Shown here one piece after another: positions 1 to 8,387 of a DNA stretch of 64,000 nucleotides; within the stretch, counting starts at the first letter, position 1; each line of letters opens with the position of its first letter. Position numbers and translations under genes: made by a program. The DNA is from JAFGVL01 sp963663245 (GTDB lineage Bacteria; Bacteroidota; Bacteroidia; Bacteroidales; Paludibacteraceae), in assembly GCA_963663245.1 (NCBI GenBank), contig OY760143.1:248001-312000 (forward strand). The letters are read 5' to 3'. The notes under the pieces were generated by a model, which was given only the letters and a program-made list of their open reading frames with translations, had not been told where the DNA came from and made no database searches.

Positions 1-38
1 GATACAATTTGCTTTATATGTTCAGAGGCATTTTGCAT
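1..38 (-). CDS. uvrC: Probable UvrC excinuclease subunit, N-terminal fragment
   Basis: Reading the minus strand from an ATG at 36-38 gives twelve residues, MQNASEHIKQIV, before the window ends. This fits the start of UvrC in Bacteroidota, which begins with a short leader and a conserved xxIKxIVSTLP-like stretch. It follows apt by 10 bases in the same direction, and I recall mnmG-apt-uvrC as a common order in this phylum. UvrC makes the dual incisions in nucleotide excision repair. Only 38 bases are visible, so the call rests mainly on context. Confidence 0.45.
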   Translation of the reverse strand, partial: MQNASEHIKQIV

Positions 39-48
39 GGAGGGTTTT

Positions 49-573
49 TTAATATTTAATTAAGGTGTAGAATTCGACATCGTCATCAATCACATCTTTT
101 CCTTTTAAAAACTCAAGTTCTATTAGTGTGTTGGCGTATAGTTTTTTTGCGCCAAGCAGTTTTGATAATTCTATGGAGGCAGCCAATGTTCCTCCCGTTG
201 CTAATAAATCATCATGTATTAAAACAACATCATCTTTGTTTAGAGCATCTTTGTGTAATTCAATAACAGCAGAACCATATTCTAGTTGATACTCTATTTC
301 GAAACAATCCGCAGGTAGTTTCCCTTTTTTTCGTACGGGAATAAATCCTGCGTTTAGTTGTTGTGCTAAAATTGAACCTAAAATAAATCCTCTTGATTCT
401 ATTCCTATGACTTTTGTTATTCCCTTGTCTTTATAATAAGCAACAAGTTCTTCAGTTAAAAATCGCATGCTCGCAGGATTTTTAAACACAGTAGTTAAGT
501 CTTTAAATAGAATTCCTTTGCTCGGAAAGTCAGGAATGTCTCTCACTTCTTTTTTTATATCTTCAATCGTCAT
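49..573 (-). CDS. apt: Adenine phosphoribosyltransferase
   Basis: Converts adenine and PRPP to AMP and pyrophosphate in purine salvage (cytoplasmic). The protein starts MTIEDIKKEVRDIPDFP and carries the PRPP-binding signature around VLIHDDLLATGGT and the conserved GIESRGFILG stretch. From the ATG at 571-573 it is 174 residues, the usual Apt length. The reading frame stays open upstream to an ATG at 642, but the extra 23 residues are low-complexity and are encoded by the two parS-like palindromes, so the internal start is preferred. It lies downstream of mnmG and upstream of probable uvrC, likely in one transcript. Confidence 0.93.
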   Translation of the reverse strand: MTIEDIKKEVRDIPDFPSKGILFKDLTTVFKNPASMRFLTEELVAYYKDKGITKVIGIESRGFILGSILAQQLNAGFIPVRKKGKLPADCFEIEYQLEYGSAVIELHKDALNKDDVVLIHDDLLATGGTLAASIELSKLLGAKKLYANTLIELEFLKGKDVIDDDVEFYTLIKY

Positions 574-588
574 ATAATTATTGTTATG

Positions 589-604
589 TGTTCCACGTGG
601 AACT
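589..604. other. parS-like palindrome, site 1
   Basis: TGTTCCACGTGGAACT matches the perfect palindrome TGTTCCACGTGGAACA at 15 of 16 positions. The ParB-binding parS consensus of Bacillus is TGTTNCACGTGAAACA, so core and arms agree well. It lies in the mnmG-apt gap, just upstream of the apt start. ParB/Spo0J would load here for origin segregation. No parA or parB gene is in the window. Confidence 0.75.
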
Positions 605-625
605 TTAAGTTTTTGTTTGTTGTTT

Positions 626-641
626 TGTTCCATGTGGAACA
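626..641. other. parS-like palindrome, site 2
   Basis: TGTTCCATGTGGAACA matches TGTTCCACGTGGAACA at 15 of 16 positions; the one change is in the central CG. It ends two bases before the mnmG stop codon and its centre is 37 bases from that of the first site. Two such sites in under 60 bases of non-coding sequence are very unlikely by chance. Confidence 0.7.
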
Positions 642-642
642 A

Positions 643-2517
643 TTATCTTCCTAGTAAAACTAATAAAATATTTATGTCACTGGGTGCAATTCCAGAAATG
701 CGACTTGCTTGGCCTATGGTTTCAGGATTAATCTTTTTCAGTTTTTGTTTTGCTTCAGTTGAAAGAGAGCTTACCGTATCGTAGTCTATACGATCTTTTA
801 TTTTGATGTTTTCTAGCCTTTTCAATTTTTGAGCTATGCCTTTTTCTCTTTCAATATAGCCTTCGTATTTTAATAAGATTTCTGCAGCTTCAATAATTTC
901 TTCTTTTCTGTTCGGAGTTTTATCCAACTCTTCTTTTAAGGAAGGCAGATTTTCAGCGAGTAAGTTAATGTTGATTTCAGGGCGTAATACTAGATCTAAT
1001 ATTTTGCATCCAAACCGAAGAGGAGAGGAGCCAATTTTCTCGAGCATAGGATTAACATCTTTCATTTTAACTGATTCTTCTCGAATGAACTTTATGATTC
1101 TATCTCGCTCATTTCTTTTTTCTATTAGCAAGTTGAGTCTGTCTTTACTTGCTAAACCTAGTTTGTATGCTTTTTCAGTTAAACGCATATCGGCATCATC
1201 TTGACGTAGCAATATCCTGTATTCTGCACGAGAAGTGAACATTCGATAAGGTTCATCTACTCCTTTTGTTACTAGGTCATCAATCAATACTCCGATATAT
1301 GCATCATCTCGGCTAAGCGTAAAAGCATTTCCACCTACACAATTCTGATGTGCGTTTATTCCTGCAATTAATCCTTGACCTCCTGCTTCTTCGTAACCAG
1401 TTGTTCCATTTATTTGCCCAGCAAAAAATAAGTTTTTTATTAATTTTGTTTCAAGCGTATGTGTTAGTTGTGTTGGGTCGAAGAAATCATATTCAATAGC
1501 ATATCCTGGTCGAAAAATTCTCGCATTTTCAAATCCTTTTATTGAACGTAATGCTTCATATTGTACCTCTAAAGGAAGAGATGAAGAAAATCCATTCAAG
1601 TAATATTCTTGACTGTTTACTCCTTCAGGTTCTAAGAATAATTGATGTCTTTCTTTTTCTGCAAAAGTTACAATTTTGGTTTCAATACTTGGACAATATC
1701 TTGGTCCAATACTCTGAATTTGTCCGTTGTAAAGGGGCGATTTTTCAAGTCCTTTTTCTAAAATTTTATGAGTAGTCGGAGAGGTATAAGCTATCCAACA
1801 GCTTAATTGTTTTAATGGACGAGCCTTAAAATCAAGATATGAAAATTTATGAAAATCATCTTCTCCACCTTGTTCTACTAATTGAGAGAAATCAACTGTT
1901 CTGCCATCAACTCTAACTGGTGTTCCAGTTTTCATTCTGTCGGTCACAAATCCCATATCTTTTAATTGTTCAGTAATCCATTCGGATGATGGCTCTGAAA
2001 CTCTTCCTCCTGGAATTTGAACTTTCCCAATATGCATTAATCCATTGAGAAAAGTGCCGGCTGTAAGGATAACACATTTAGCTTCAAATTCAACATTTAG
2101 TTTTGTAACTACTCCTTTAATTTCCTCGTTTTTAACGAGTATTTGAGTTACTGTGTCTTGCCAAATATCAAGATTATTTGTATTCTCTAATGTGCGTTTC
2201 CATTCTCGGATAAACTCTTCTCGGTCACTTTGAGCTCTAGGGCTCCACATGGCTGGTCCTTTTGACTGATTGAGTAAACGAAATTGGATAGCTGTTTTAT
2301 CACTAACTACTCCCATTTGTCCACCCATTGCATCTATCTCTCTGACAATCTGCCCCTTGGCTATTCCTCCAATGGCAGGGTTACAGCTCATTTGTCCAAT
2401 TGTATTCATATCCATAGTTATCAACAGCGTTTTAGAACCGAGATTAGCTGCTGCACATGCAGCCTCATTGCCTGCATGTCCTGCACCGATAACTATTACA
2501 TCATAAGAAAATTTCAT
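643..2517 (-). CDS. mnmG: tRNA uridine-5-carboxymethylaminomethyl(34) synthesis enzyme MnmG (GidA)
   Basis: FAD-dependent partner of MnmE that installs the carboxymethylaminomethyl group on U34 of certain tRNAs. The N-terminus carries the Rossmann motif VIVIGAGHAGNEAA (about residues 8-21). The family stretches GGIAKGQIVREIDAMGG and GYEEAGGQGLIAGINA follow, and the C-terminal third is helical, where MnmE and tRNA contacts lie in the family. The length of 624 residues is typical. It is the first gene of an mnmG-apt-(uvrC) unit, divergent from xerD. In many bacteria mnmG is close to the replication origin, which fits the parS-like sites just after it. Confidence 0.97.
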   Translation of the reverse strand: MKFSYDVIVIGAGHAGNEAACAAANLGSKTLLITMDMNTIGQMSCNPAIGGIAKGQIVREIDAMGGQMGVVSDKTAIQFRLLNQSKGPAMWSPRAQSDREEFIREWKRTLENTNNLDIWQDTVTQILVKNEEIKGVVTKLNVEFEAKCVILTAGTFLNGLMHIGKVQIPGGRVSEPSSEWITEQLKDMGFVTDRMKTGTPVRVDGRTVDFSQLVEQGGEDDFHKFSYLDFKARPLKQLSCWIAYTSPTTHKILEKGLEKSPLYNGQIQSIGPRYCPSIETKIVTFAEKERHQLFLEPEGVNSQEYYLNGFSSSLPLEVQYEALRSIKGFENARIFRPGYAIEYDFFDPTQLTHTLETKLIKNLFFAGQINGTTGYEEAGGQGLIAGINAHQNCVGGNAFTLSRDDAYIGVLIDDLVTKGVDEPYRMFTSRAEYRILLRQDDADMRLTEKAYKLGLASKDRLNLLIEKRNERDRIIKFIREESVKMKDVNPMLEKIGSSPLRFGCKILDLVLRPEININLLAENLPSLKEELDKTPNRKEEIIEAAEILLKYEGYIEREKGIAQKLKRLENIKIKDRIDYDTVSSLSTEAKQKLKKINPETIGQASRISGIAPSDINILLVLLGR

Positions 2518-2550
2518 TTTTCAACAGGTTTTCAATAATTTTTCAACAGG
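2518..2550. repeat. Direct repeat TTTTCAACAGG upstream of mnmG
   Basis: TTTTCAACAGG occurs twice (about 2519-2529 and 2540-2550), between the mnmG start codon and its -7 element, so in the untranslated leader. The 9-mer TTTTCAACA differs from the DnaA box TTATCCACA at two positions, so DnaA binding is only a weak possibility. Confidence 0.35.
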
Positions 2551-2558
2551 CAAAGATA
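2551..2558 (-). promoter_or_regulatory. Bacteroidota -7 element for mnmG
   Basis: On the minus strand this reads TATCTTTG, matching TAnnTTTG. It lies 34 bases upstream of the mnmG ATG. No clear -33 TTG is seen at the usual spacing. Confidence 0.55.
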
Positions 2559-2648
2559 CAAAATATCAAGATAGGCACTTTCTCCTTTCTTAATAGATTT
2601 CCTTTTTTGAATAAATATTGTAAATTCGCTAGTTATAAATGCACGTCA

Positions 2649-3566
2649 ATGGCCGATTCTATTCTTAAAAATTATCACGCTTTTCTTTTACTAGAGAAAT
2701 CTTTGTCGAAGAATACTATCGAAGCATATGAAAAAGATTTAGAAAAGTTATTTGTTTATTTAGAGGATGCAAAAATTTCTTATAAGGATGTTACCTTAGA
2801 CCATCTGCGTGATTTTATTATTGAGTTAAATAGTATGGGTATTCATGCACGCTCACAAGCAAGAATTATATCTGGCATCAAATCTTTTTTTCGTTTTTTA
2901 CAATATGACAACCAGTTAGATGAAGACCCAACTGAATTGTTGGAGATGCCTAAAATGGGTAAGCACTTACCAGAAGTTTTGTCAATAGAGGAAATTAATA
3001 ATATTGTTGCAGCAATTGACCTCTCACAGCCTGAAGGACAACGTAATAGAGCGATTATTGAAACAATTTATGGTTCTGGTTTACGTGTGTCGGAATTAAT
3101 AACATTAAAGATTTCAAATATTTATATAGAGGAAGGTTTTATGAAAGTTGAAGGGAAAGGTAGTAAACAACGACTAGTCCCTTTATCACCAGAGTCTCTA
3201 AAGCAAATAAAGTTATGGTTGTTGAATAGAAATCAAATTCAGATTCAAAAAGGGAATGAAGATTATTTATTTTTAAATAGAAGAGGAGCAAAGTTAAGCC
3301 GTGTGATGATTTTTATGATAACTAAAACCCTTGCTGAAAAGGCAGGAATTAAAAAAAATATTAGTCCTCATACTTTTAGACATTCATTTGCAACACATTT
3401 GTTAGAAGGAGGAGCAAACTTGAGAGCTATTCAACAGATGTTAGGACATGAGTCAATTTTAACGACAGAAATATATACACATATGGATGTAGAATATTTA
3501 CGTGATACAGTATTGCGTTTCCATCCTAATAATAACCCAGACTTATCACGTGGAACAAATGATTAA
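2649..3566 (+). CDS. xerD: Tyrosine recombinase XerD
   Basis: Site-specific recombinase that resolves chromosome dimers at dif with its partner XerC. An N-terminal SAM-like core-binding domain (about 1-95) precedes the catalytic domain. The catalytic set is visible: Arg in GSGLRVSELITL, Lys in the EGKGSKQRLVPL hairpin, His-x-x-Arg in SPHTFRHSFATHL, His in MLGHES and the nucleophile Tyr in TTEIYTH. The ATG at 2649 gives 305 residues, the family length. An in-frame TTG at 2607 lies upstream of a possible -7 element (TAAATTCG, 2621-2628) and is unlikely to be used. No mobile-element features surround it, so a housekeeping role is favoured over a phage integrase. Confidence 0.92.
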   Translation: MADSILKNYHAFLLLEKSLSKNTIEAYEKDLEKLFVYLEDAKISYKDVTLDHLRDFIIELNSMGIHARSQARIISGIKSFFRFLQYDNQLDEDPTELLEMPKMGKHLPEVLSIEEINNIVAAIDLSQPEGQRNRAIIETIYGSGLRVSELITLKISNIYIEEGFMKVEGKGSKQRLVPLSPESLKQIKLWLLNRNQIQIQKGNEDYLFLNRRGAKLSRVMIFMITKTLAEKAGIKKNISPHTFRHSFATHLLEGGANLRAIQQMLGHESILTTEIYTHMDVEYLRDTVLRFHPNNNPDLSRGTND

Positions 3567-3571
3567 TAACT

Positions 3572-4216
3572 ATGGCTAAAAAGATAAAATTTTATGTGGT
3601 TTGGCAAGGGAAAGAACCTGGTATATATTCTAACTGGGATGCTTGCAAGAAACAAGTTGATGGCTTTGAGGGAGCACAATATAAAAGCTTCCCAACTAAA
3701 GCTGCAGCAGAACTAGCTTATTCTCAGTCTTATTATGAGAATGTAAGTGTTGGGAATAATAATAAAAAACCACTTATTCCTTGGCAACATATGACTCAAG
3801 AAGAACAACCTTTACAAGACACCTTATCTGTAGATGCTGCATGTAGTGGAAATCCTGGAAGGATGGAATATAGAGGTGTTGATGTAATGACTGGCGCAGA
3901 GCTCTTTAGACAGGGACCTTATGAAGAAGGAACTAATAACGTAGGCGAGTTTTTAGCTTTAGTCCATGGCTTAGCTTTATTAAAACAAATGGACAATAAT
4001 GCGATGCCGATATATTCAGACAGTAAAATTGCTATGTCATGGATTACACAAAAAAAATGCAAAACAAAATTGGTAAAAACCGCGAATAATACGAAAATAT
4101 TTGAACTTATTCAACGTGCAGAAAAATGGCTTCAAGAGAACACATTTCCAAATAAAATTTTAAAATGGCAAACTAAAACATGGGGTGAGATTCCTGCTGA
4201 TTTTGGCAGAAAATAA
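3572..4216 (+). CDS. rnhA: Ribonuclease HI with N-terminal viroplasmin domain
   Basis: Degrades the RNA strand of RNA-DNA hybrids. Residues 1-55 form a caulimovirus viroplasmin / RNase H1 hybrid-binding domain (FYVVWQGKEPGIYSNWDACK). Residues 83-214 are the RNase H fold. The four metal ligands are visible as D88 (VDAACSGNPG), E126 (NNVGEFLA), D150 (YSDS) and D210 (PADFGR). The length of 214 residues fits the two-domain form. It starts 5 bases after the xerD stop, so the two are probably cotranscribed. Confidence 0.93.
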   Translation: MAKKIKFYVVWQGKEPGIYSNWDACKKQVDGFEGAQYKSFPTKAAAELAYSQSYYENVSVGNNNKKPLIPWQHMTQEEQPLQDTLSVDAACSGNPGRMEYRGVDVMTGAELFRQGPYEEGTNNVGEFLALVHGLALLKQMDNNAMPIYSDSKIAMSWITQKKCKTKLVKTANNTKIFELIQRAEKWLQENTFPNKILKWQTKTWGEIPADFGRK

Positions 4217-4225
4217 TGATAACGA

Positions 4226-5041
4226 TTAATCGTAATATTTAAACCAATTTAGGATTATATTGATAAAAAGGGATCTTTTTCTAATATGTCTTTTTACGCT
4301 TCCAATAGTATGATAATTGCCATCTTGGGAGTCTTTAACTAAGTCAGCTCTATTTCTCAAATAATATTCCCAGCTTGTGCCAATTTCATGTTTAAATGAA
4401 TTACAGCCATCGGTGATGGCTTTTTGTCTATTGTTAAAACGCTTTTTTAGTTGATTAATACTTCTGAACTTAAAGTGTTTGACAAGAATTTTTTTTGAAT
4501 ATGTAAGTCCTTTTGGTGTAGGAAGTTTTTGATTTTGAGACCAACTTAGTTTTTTATTGTGTCTTAAAAAACGGATTTCAGTCCATGATTTCTTCTCATA
4601 GTAATTAATTTTCTTCTCATCTTCTTTAAAACTCCCTGAAAAGATATGTTCTTTTATATCTTCTTTAGTAAGCTGATATTCAATGCTTTCTTTCCAAACT
4701 TGTTTGTATTTAAAAGGAATGTCTTTCAAAAACTCTTTAGGGTTATCAATATAAAACTCATCTCCATCCATACGAATACACCACCAGTCTTTACTGGTCA
4801 TTTCATGTTTAAAATTATTAAATAGAATGGAGCGTAGTCCTATATGAAATGGCCTACTATCTTGAATATAGGGAATGATATTAGGATATTGTTTAGAAAG
4901 CTCAATCACTTTTTCCCATGTCCCATCAGTACTACCATTATCGTATACAATAATTTTATCGCTCCAATAAGATGCGCTGATAAGAATAGGACTTATAATG
5001 TCAATTTCATCTTTGATTAAAAGAAGTGAATATATTTTCAT
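4226..5041 (-). CDS. Family 2 glycosyltransferase
   Basis: GT-A type glycosyltransferase of 271 residues. The N-terminus (IYSLLLIKDEIDI) and YDNGSTDGTW (33-42) form the nucleotide-sugar site. RMDGDEF holds a DxD-like metal motif (D92, D94). The second half is rich in Lys, Arg and aromatic residues and matches no acceptor domain I can name. It lies convergent to the RNase H gene and divergent from the next GT2 gene, at the edge of a surface-glycan block. Donor and acceptor cannot be told. Confidence 0.8.
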   Translation of the reverse strand: MKIYSLLLIKDEIDIISPILISASYWSDKIIVYDNGSTDGTWEKVIELSKQYPNIIPYIQDSRPFHIGLRSILFNNFKHEMTSKDWWCIRMDGDEFYIDNPKEFLKDIPFKYKQVWKESIEYQLTKEDIKEHIFSGSFKEDEKKINYYEKKSWTEIRFLRHNKKLSWSQNQKLPTPKGLTYSKKILVKHFKFRSINQLKKRFNNRQKAITDGCNSFKHEIGTSWEYYLRNRADLVKDSQDGNYHTIGSVKRHIRKRSLFINIILNWFKYYD

Positions 5042-5142
5042 TAAAATGGAATTTTAGACATGAGAAATGCTGAACTTTGTAACAAATTTCGACAAGTTTT
5101 TCGGATTAGCAAATTTTGTCCAAAGCATCTGCAAAAAAAGTG

Positions 5143-5150
5143 TAAATTTG
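5143..5150 (+). promoter_or_regulatory. Bacteroidota -7 element for the GT2 gene
   Basis: TAAATTTG matches TAnnTTTG and lies 35 bases upstream of the ATG at 5186. A TTTG at 5115-5118 could be the -33 element, but the gap of 24 bases is longer than usual. Confidence 0.5.
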
Positions 5151-5185
5151 TGGCTGCTTAGATAAGAAAGATTATTTTAACATAA

Positions 5186-6016
5186 ATGACAAAACTTAAA
5201 AACAATATTACTCTAGGAGTTATTATTTCTACCTATAATAATCCAATATGGCTAGAAAAGGTCTTTTGGGGGTACTTGAATCAATCTGTTCGTCCAGACG
5301 AAATAGTTATTGCTGATGATGGTTCAAAAGACGAAACAAGAAATCTGATCCAGAAATATAGTAAAGATCTTCCCCTTGTTCATGTTTGGCATGAGGATAA
5401 TGGATTTCAGAAATCTCAAATATTAAATAAAGCAATAGTTGCTTCAACAGCTGATTATATAATATTCACTGATCAAGACTGTATTCCACGATTTGATTTT
5501 CTAGCGACGCATGTTTCTTTTGCAGAGAAAGGGTTTTTTCTGTCTGGGGGATATTTTAAATTACCAATGAATTTAAGTCTAGATTTAAAAAAGGATGATA
5601 TTCTTTCTGGAAATGCATTTCGTTTGAAATGGCTTACTTCAAAAGGTCTTGAAAGAACTTTTAAAACAACTAAATTATCACCTAATAAGAATTTTATTAA
5701 GTTAATGAATACAATAACTCCAACTAAAGCTACTTGGAATGGATGTAATGCTTCGGGGTGGAGAGAAGATATAGTTAAAACAAATGGTTTTAATGAAGCT
5801 ATGCAGTATGGCGGTCAAGATAGAGAATTTGGTGAACGCATGTTTAATATGGGAATAAAATCAAAACAAATTCGTTATTCCGCAATTGTATTGCATCTTG
5901 ATCATAAGCGTCCATATAAAACGAAAGAATCAATTTCTAAAAATGTTGCAATACGCAAGAATACTAGAAAATCAGGTATAATTGAAACACCAAATGGAAT
6001 CAATAAGAAGAATTAA
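5186..6016 (+). CDS. Family 2 glycosyltransferase with galactosyltransferase-like C-terminus
   Basis: A 276-residue GT-A enzyme. The N-terminus LGVIISTYNNP is followed by ADDGS (43-47) and the metal motif TDQDC (95-99). Further on, NGCNASGWREDIVKTNGF and YGGQDREFGERM (about 190-225) match the C-terminal region of the galactosyltransferase-like (Glyco_transf_7C) group, where GxDxE contacts the acceptor or base. Members commonly act in lipopolysaccharide core or O-chain assembly. It probably forms one unit with the two glycosyltransferase genes that follow. Confidence 0.85.
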   Translation: MTKLKNNITLGVIISTYNNPIWLEKVFWGYLNQSVRPDEIVIADDGSKDETRNLIQKYSKDLPLVHVWHEDNGFQKSQILNKAIVASTADYIIFTDQDCIPRFDFLATHVSFAEKGFFLSGGYFKLPMNLSLDLKKDDILSGNAFRLKWLTSKGLERTFKTTKLSPNKNFIKLMNTITPTKATWNGCNASGWREDIVKTNGFNEAMQYGGQDREFGERMFNMGIKSKQIRYSAIVLHLDHKRPYKTKESISKNVAIRKNTRKSGIIETPNGINKKN

Positions 6017-6057
6017 TATTTTTCCTCATTTTTAGAGCTATATTTAATTTAGAATAA

Positions 6058-7104
6058 ATGTATAAAGTAAAATTAACTGCAGGAACTGGAGAAAGTGCAA
6101 AAATTATGTTGCGTCAAACAATGGGTAGAGAAGGTATTTCTAAGTGTGGGAAATATCAATTTTTTATTGATGAAGAGGTTGATGAAGCTGATTTTTGGGT
6201 AGTTAGAAATAAATATATAAAAAAATCTCAATCCTGCACTATTGCTCCAGAAAATACTATATTGATGATTTCAGAGCCAAAATCTGTTGTAAAGTACCCA
6301 CAAAAATATGTAAATCAGTTTGCTACTTTTTGCTCTTGTCAAGAGGGAGTTAAACATCGTAATGTTATTTACATGCCACCTGCCTTACCTTGGTTTGTTG
6401 GAATTATGAAAAAAGCAGGCAGAACAATTTTTTCTTTAGATTATGATTATTTGAAATCTAATCCTTTTCCCCCAAAAACAAAACTAATATCAGTTATTAC
6501 CAGCAATAAGGCTTTCACAAAAGGTCATCAGGATAGAATAAATTTTGTAGAGAAGCTTCAAGCCTATTATGGAGAATCATTAGATATATTTGGTCGTGGA
6601 TTTAATGATTTTGATGATAAATGGGACGTATTATCTCCATATAAATATCATATTGCGTTAGAGAACTCTTCATCAAAATATTATTGGACTGAGAAAATTT
6701 CTGATTGTTACCTTACGGGAACTTATCCTATTTATTTTGGCTGTACAAATATTGAAGATTATTTTCCTCAAGAAGCGTATAAAACTATTGATATAAATGA
6801 TTTTGATGAAGCTATTCATATTATTAATAAAACAATAAAAAAGAACGAATTTGAGAAGAATATTCCATCATTAGAGAGGTGCAAAGATTTGGTATTAGAA
6901 GATTATAATATATTTGAGCAAATTGTTCTTGTGCTAGATAAATTGGATCCTACTTTGCCTAAAAAAACAGTTATTTTAAAGCCTGCTAAGAGTTTATTTG
7001 ATTGGAGCAATTTTTATTATTATTTTATTCAAAGAAATATTTTTCAGCTAAGGAATTTAATTAGAAAAATAATTAAAGGAAAATCATTATTGTATAAAGT
7101 GTAG
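6058..7104 (+). CDS. Family 10 glycosyltransferase (fucosyltransferase-like)
   Basis: A 348-residue protein with the GT10 donor-binding signature at about residues 196-228: YKYHIALENSSS, then WTEKISDCYLTGTYPIYFG. This is the alpha-1,3/1,4-fucosyltransferase C-terminal fold that binds GDP-fucose. The N-terminal half is the acceptor-side domain and is not conserved enough to predict the linkage. GT10 enzymes decorate bacterial O-chains and also occur in N-glycan and Lewis-antigen synthesis. No GDP-fucose synthesis genes are in the window. The likely role is adding fucose or a related deoxy-sugar to a surface glycan. Confidence 0.85.
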   Translation: MYKVKLTAGTGESAKIMLRQTMGREGISKCGKYQFFIDEEVDEADFWVVRNKYIKKSQSCTIAPENTILMISEPKSVVKYPQKYVNQFATFCSCQEGVKHRNVIYMPPALPWFVGIMKKAGRTIFSLDYDYLKSNPFPPKTKLISVITSNKAFTKGHQDRINFVEKLQAYYGESLDIFGRGFNDFDDKWDVLSPYKYHIALENSSSKYYWTEKISDCYLTGTYPIYFGCTNIEDYFPQEAYKTIDINDFDEAIHIINKTIKKNEFEKNIPSLERCKDLVLEDYNIFEQIVLVLDKLDPTLPKKTVILKPAKSLFDWSNFYYYFIQRNIFQLRNLIRKIIKGKSLLYKV

Positions 7105-7181
7105 TTTTTAGCGATTTCATCAATATATTTAAACTTTCAAAAGGATAAAAATTATAATCTTTATAATTCAAAACAATTAAA

Positions 7182-8387
7182 ATGAAGTCACTGTTAATAG
7201 AAGAAGAGTTTCTTATTAAAACTAAACCTTTTAGGCTGTTTATTTTACATGTTAGATCAATAAAGAAGCACATTATCTATATTATGTCTTCCTTTAAACA
7301 TCGATTATCTACGAATATTCAAAAACCAAAAGATAAGGAGGTGCTAGTTATTGAAATGCTTTCCTGGCATGATGAGTGTCTCTATTCTGTTTGTTCTTTA
7401 TTAAAGTCTAATGGCTATTCTGTTCTGTTAATAGCGGATTTAAAATTACAAAATAAACAAACTAGTTTATCTCCTGTCGTTGATGAGTTTAAATTTTTAG
7501 ATTTTCACAGTGGATTAAATACTTTTAAATCAATTGTTGAGGTTAATAAAGTAATATCAAAAAGAAAGATAAGAAATGTGTATTTTAACACTGCACAAGG
7601 AAATCCTATATGGAAGTTTTTTTTAATACCTTTCTCAAAAAATATTAATTTTGTAGGCACATTACACAATATATCTAAATTAGATAATAGTTTTAGCCAA
7701 AGATTTATAACAAAAAAAATAAAGCGGTATGTTCTTTTAAGTGAAATTCTTTTACCTGCATATGAGAAAGTTTGTAAAAAACCTGTTTCTGTATTTTATC
7801 CGATTATTTATCCGATTATTTCGAATGTAGAGTTCTCTAAACCAGAGGGTGAAATATGGATTGTTATTCCAGGTTCAGTTGACTATAGACGTAGAGATTA
7901 TAGTATTCTATTTTCTGGAAATAATTTATCATATGAAAAAAATATAAAGTTTATTGTCCTTGGAAATAGAAGTAAATCAGATGGAGATAAGGTTTTTATG
8001 ATGGTTAAAGAAATGCAATTGGATGATAATTTTATTTTTTTTGATTCTTTTGTTGATGATGTCGTTTTTCAGACTTATATAAAAATGGCGGACTATATTT
8101 TACCATTAGTTCATCCTGATGTTAGCCCACTTGATTGTTATGTTTCTACTAAAATATCAGGAACATACAATTTAGCTTATGCTTATAAAAAGCCTATGTT
8201 ATGTGAGCAAAGTTTATCGAAATATAAAGAATTTGTAGACAGCAGTTTTTTTTATTCTACGGAAAATTTCGTTGGATTCATCAATTCATTATCAAAAGAT
8301 TATAATCCTATAAATAATAAATTATATACAAGCAAAAGATTTGATTACAACAATCAAGTTAAAGCTTTTTCTTCAATTTTTCATTAA
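7182..8387 (+). CDS. Putative glycosyltransferase, GT-B-like
   Basis: A 401-residue protein of uncertain family. The visible pattern is GT-B-like: a beta strand then WHDECLYSVCSLLKSNGYSVLLIADLK, FVGTLHNISK in the middle, KRYVLLSE, and a second half with IVIPGSVDYRRRDY and a late acidic stretch ADYILPLVHPDVSPLDCY. The start is uncertain: the ATG at 7182 adds about 34 basic and hydrophobic residues before the conserved-looking part, and an ATG at 7284 is an alternative. Its 3' end overlaps the convergent O-antigen ligase gene by 29 bases. Context suggests transfer to the same surface glycan. Confidence 0.6.
   Translation: MKSLLIEEEFLIKTKPFRLFILHVRSIKKHIIYIMSSFKHRLSTNIQKPKDKEVLVIEMLSWHDECLYSVCSLLKSNGYSVLLIADLKLQNKQTSLSPVVDEFKFLDFHSGLNTFKSIVEVNKVISKRKIRNVYFNTAQGNPIWKFFLIPFSKNINFVGTLHNISKLDNSFSQRFITKKIKRYVLLSEILLPAYEKVCKKPVSVFYPIIYPIISNVEFSKPEGEIWIVIPGSVDYRRRDYSILFSGNNLSYEKNIKFIVLGNRSKSDGDKVFMMVKEMQLDDNFIFFDSFVDDVVFQTYIKMADYILPLVHPDVSPLDCYVSTKISGTYNLAYAYKKPMLCEQSLSKYKEFVDSSFFYSTENFVGFINSLSKDYNPINNKLYTSKRFDYNNQVKAFSSIFH

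Noticed and set aside
574..642. Longer apt start at 642
   Set aside because: The extra 23 residues are low-complexity, overlap the two parS-like palindromes and exceed the normal Apt length.
2649..3566. Phage or transposon integrase
   Set aside because: Length and motifs fit XerD, and no repeats, att sites or phage genes flank it.
4217..4240. Palindrome acgattaatcgt between RNase HI and GT2 genes
   Set aside because: Only 12 bases, AT-rich and without a T run; not a convincing terminator.
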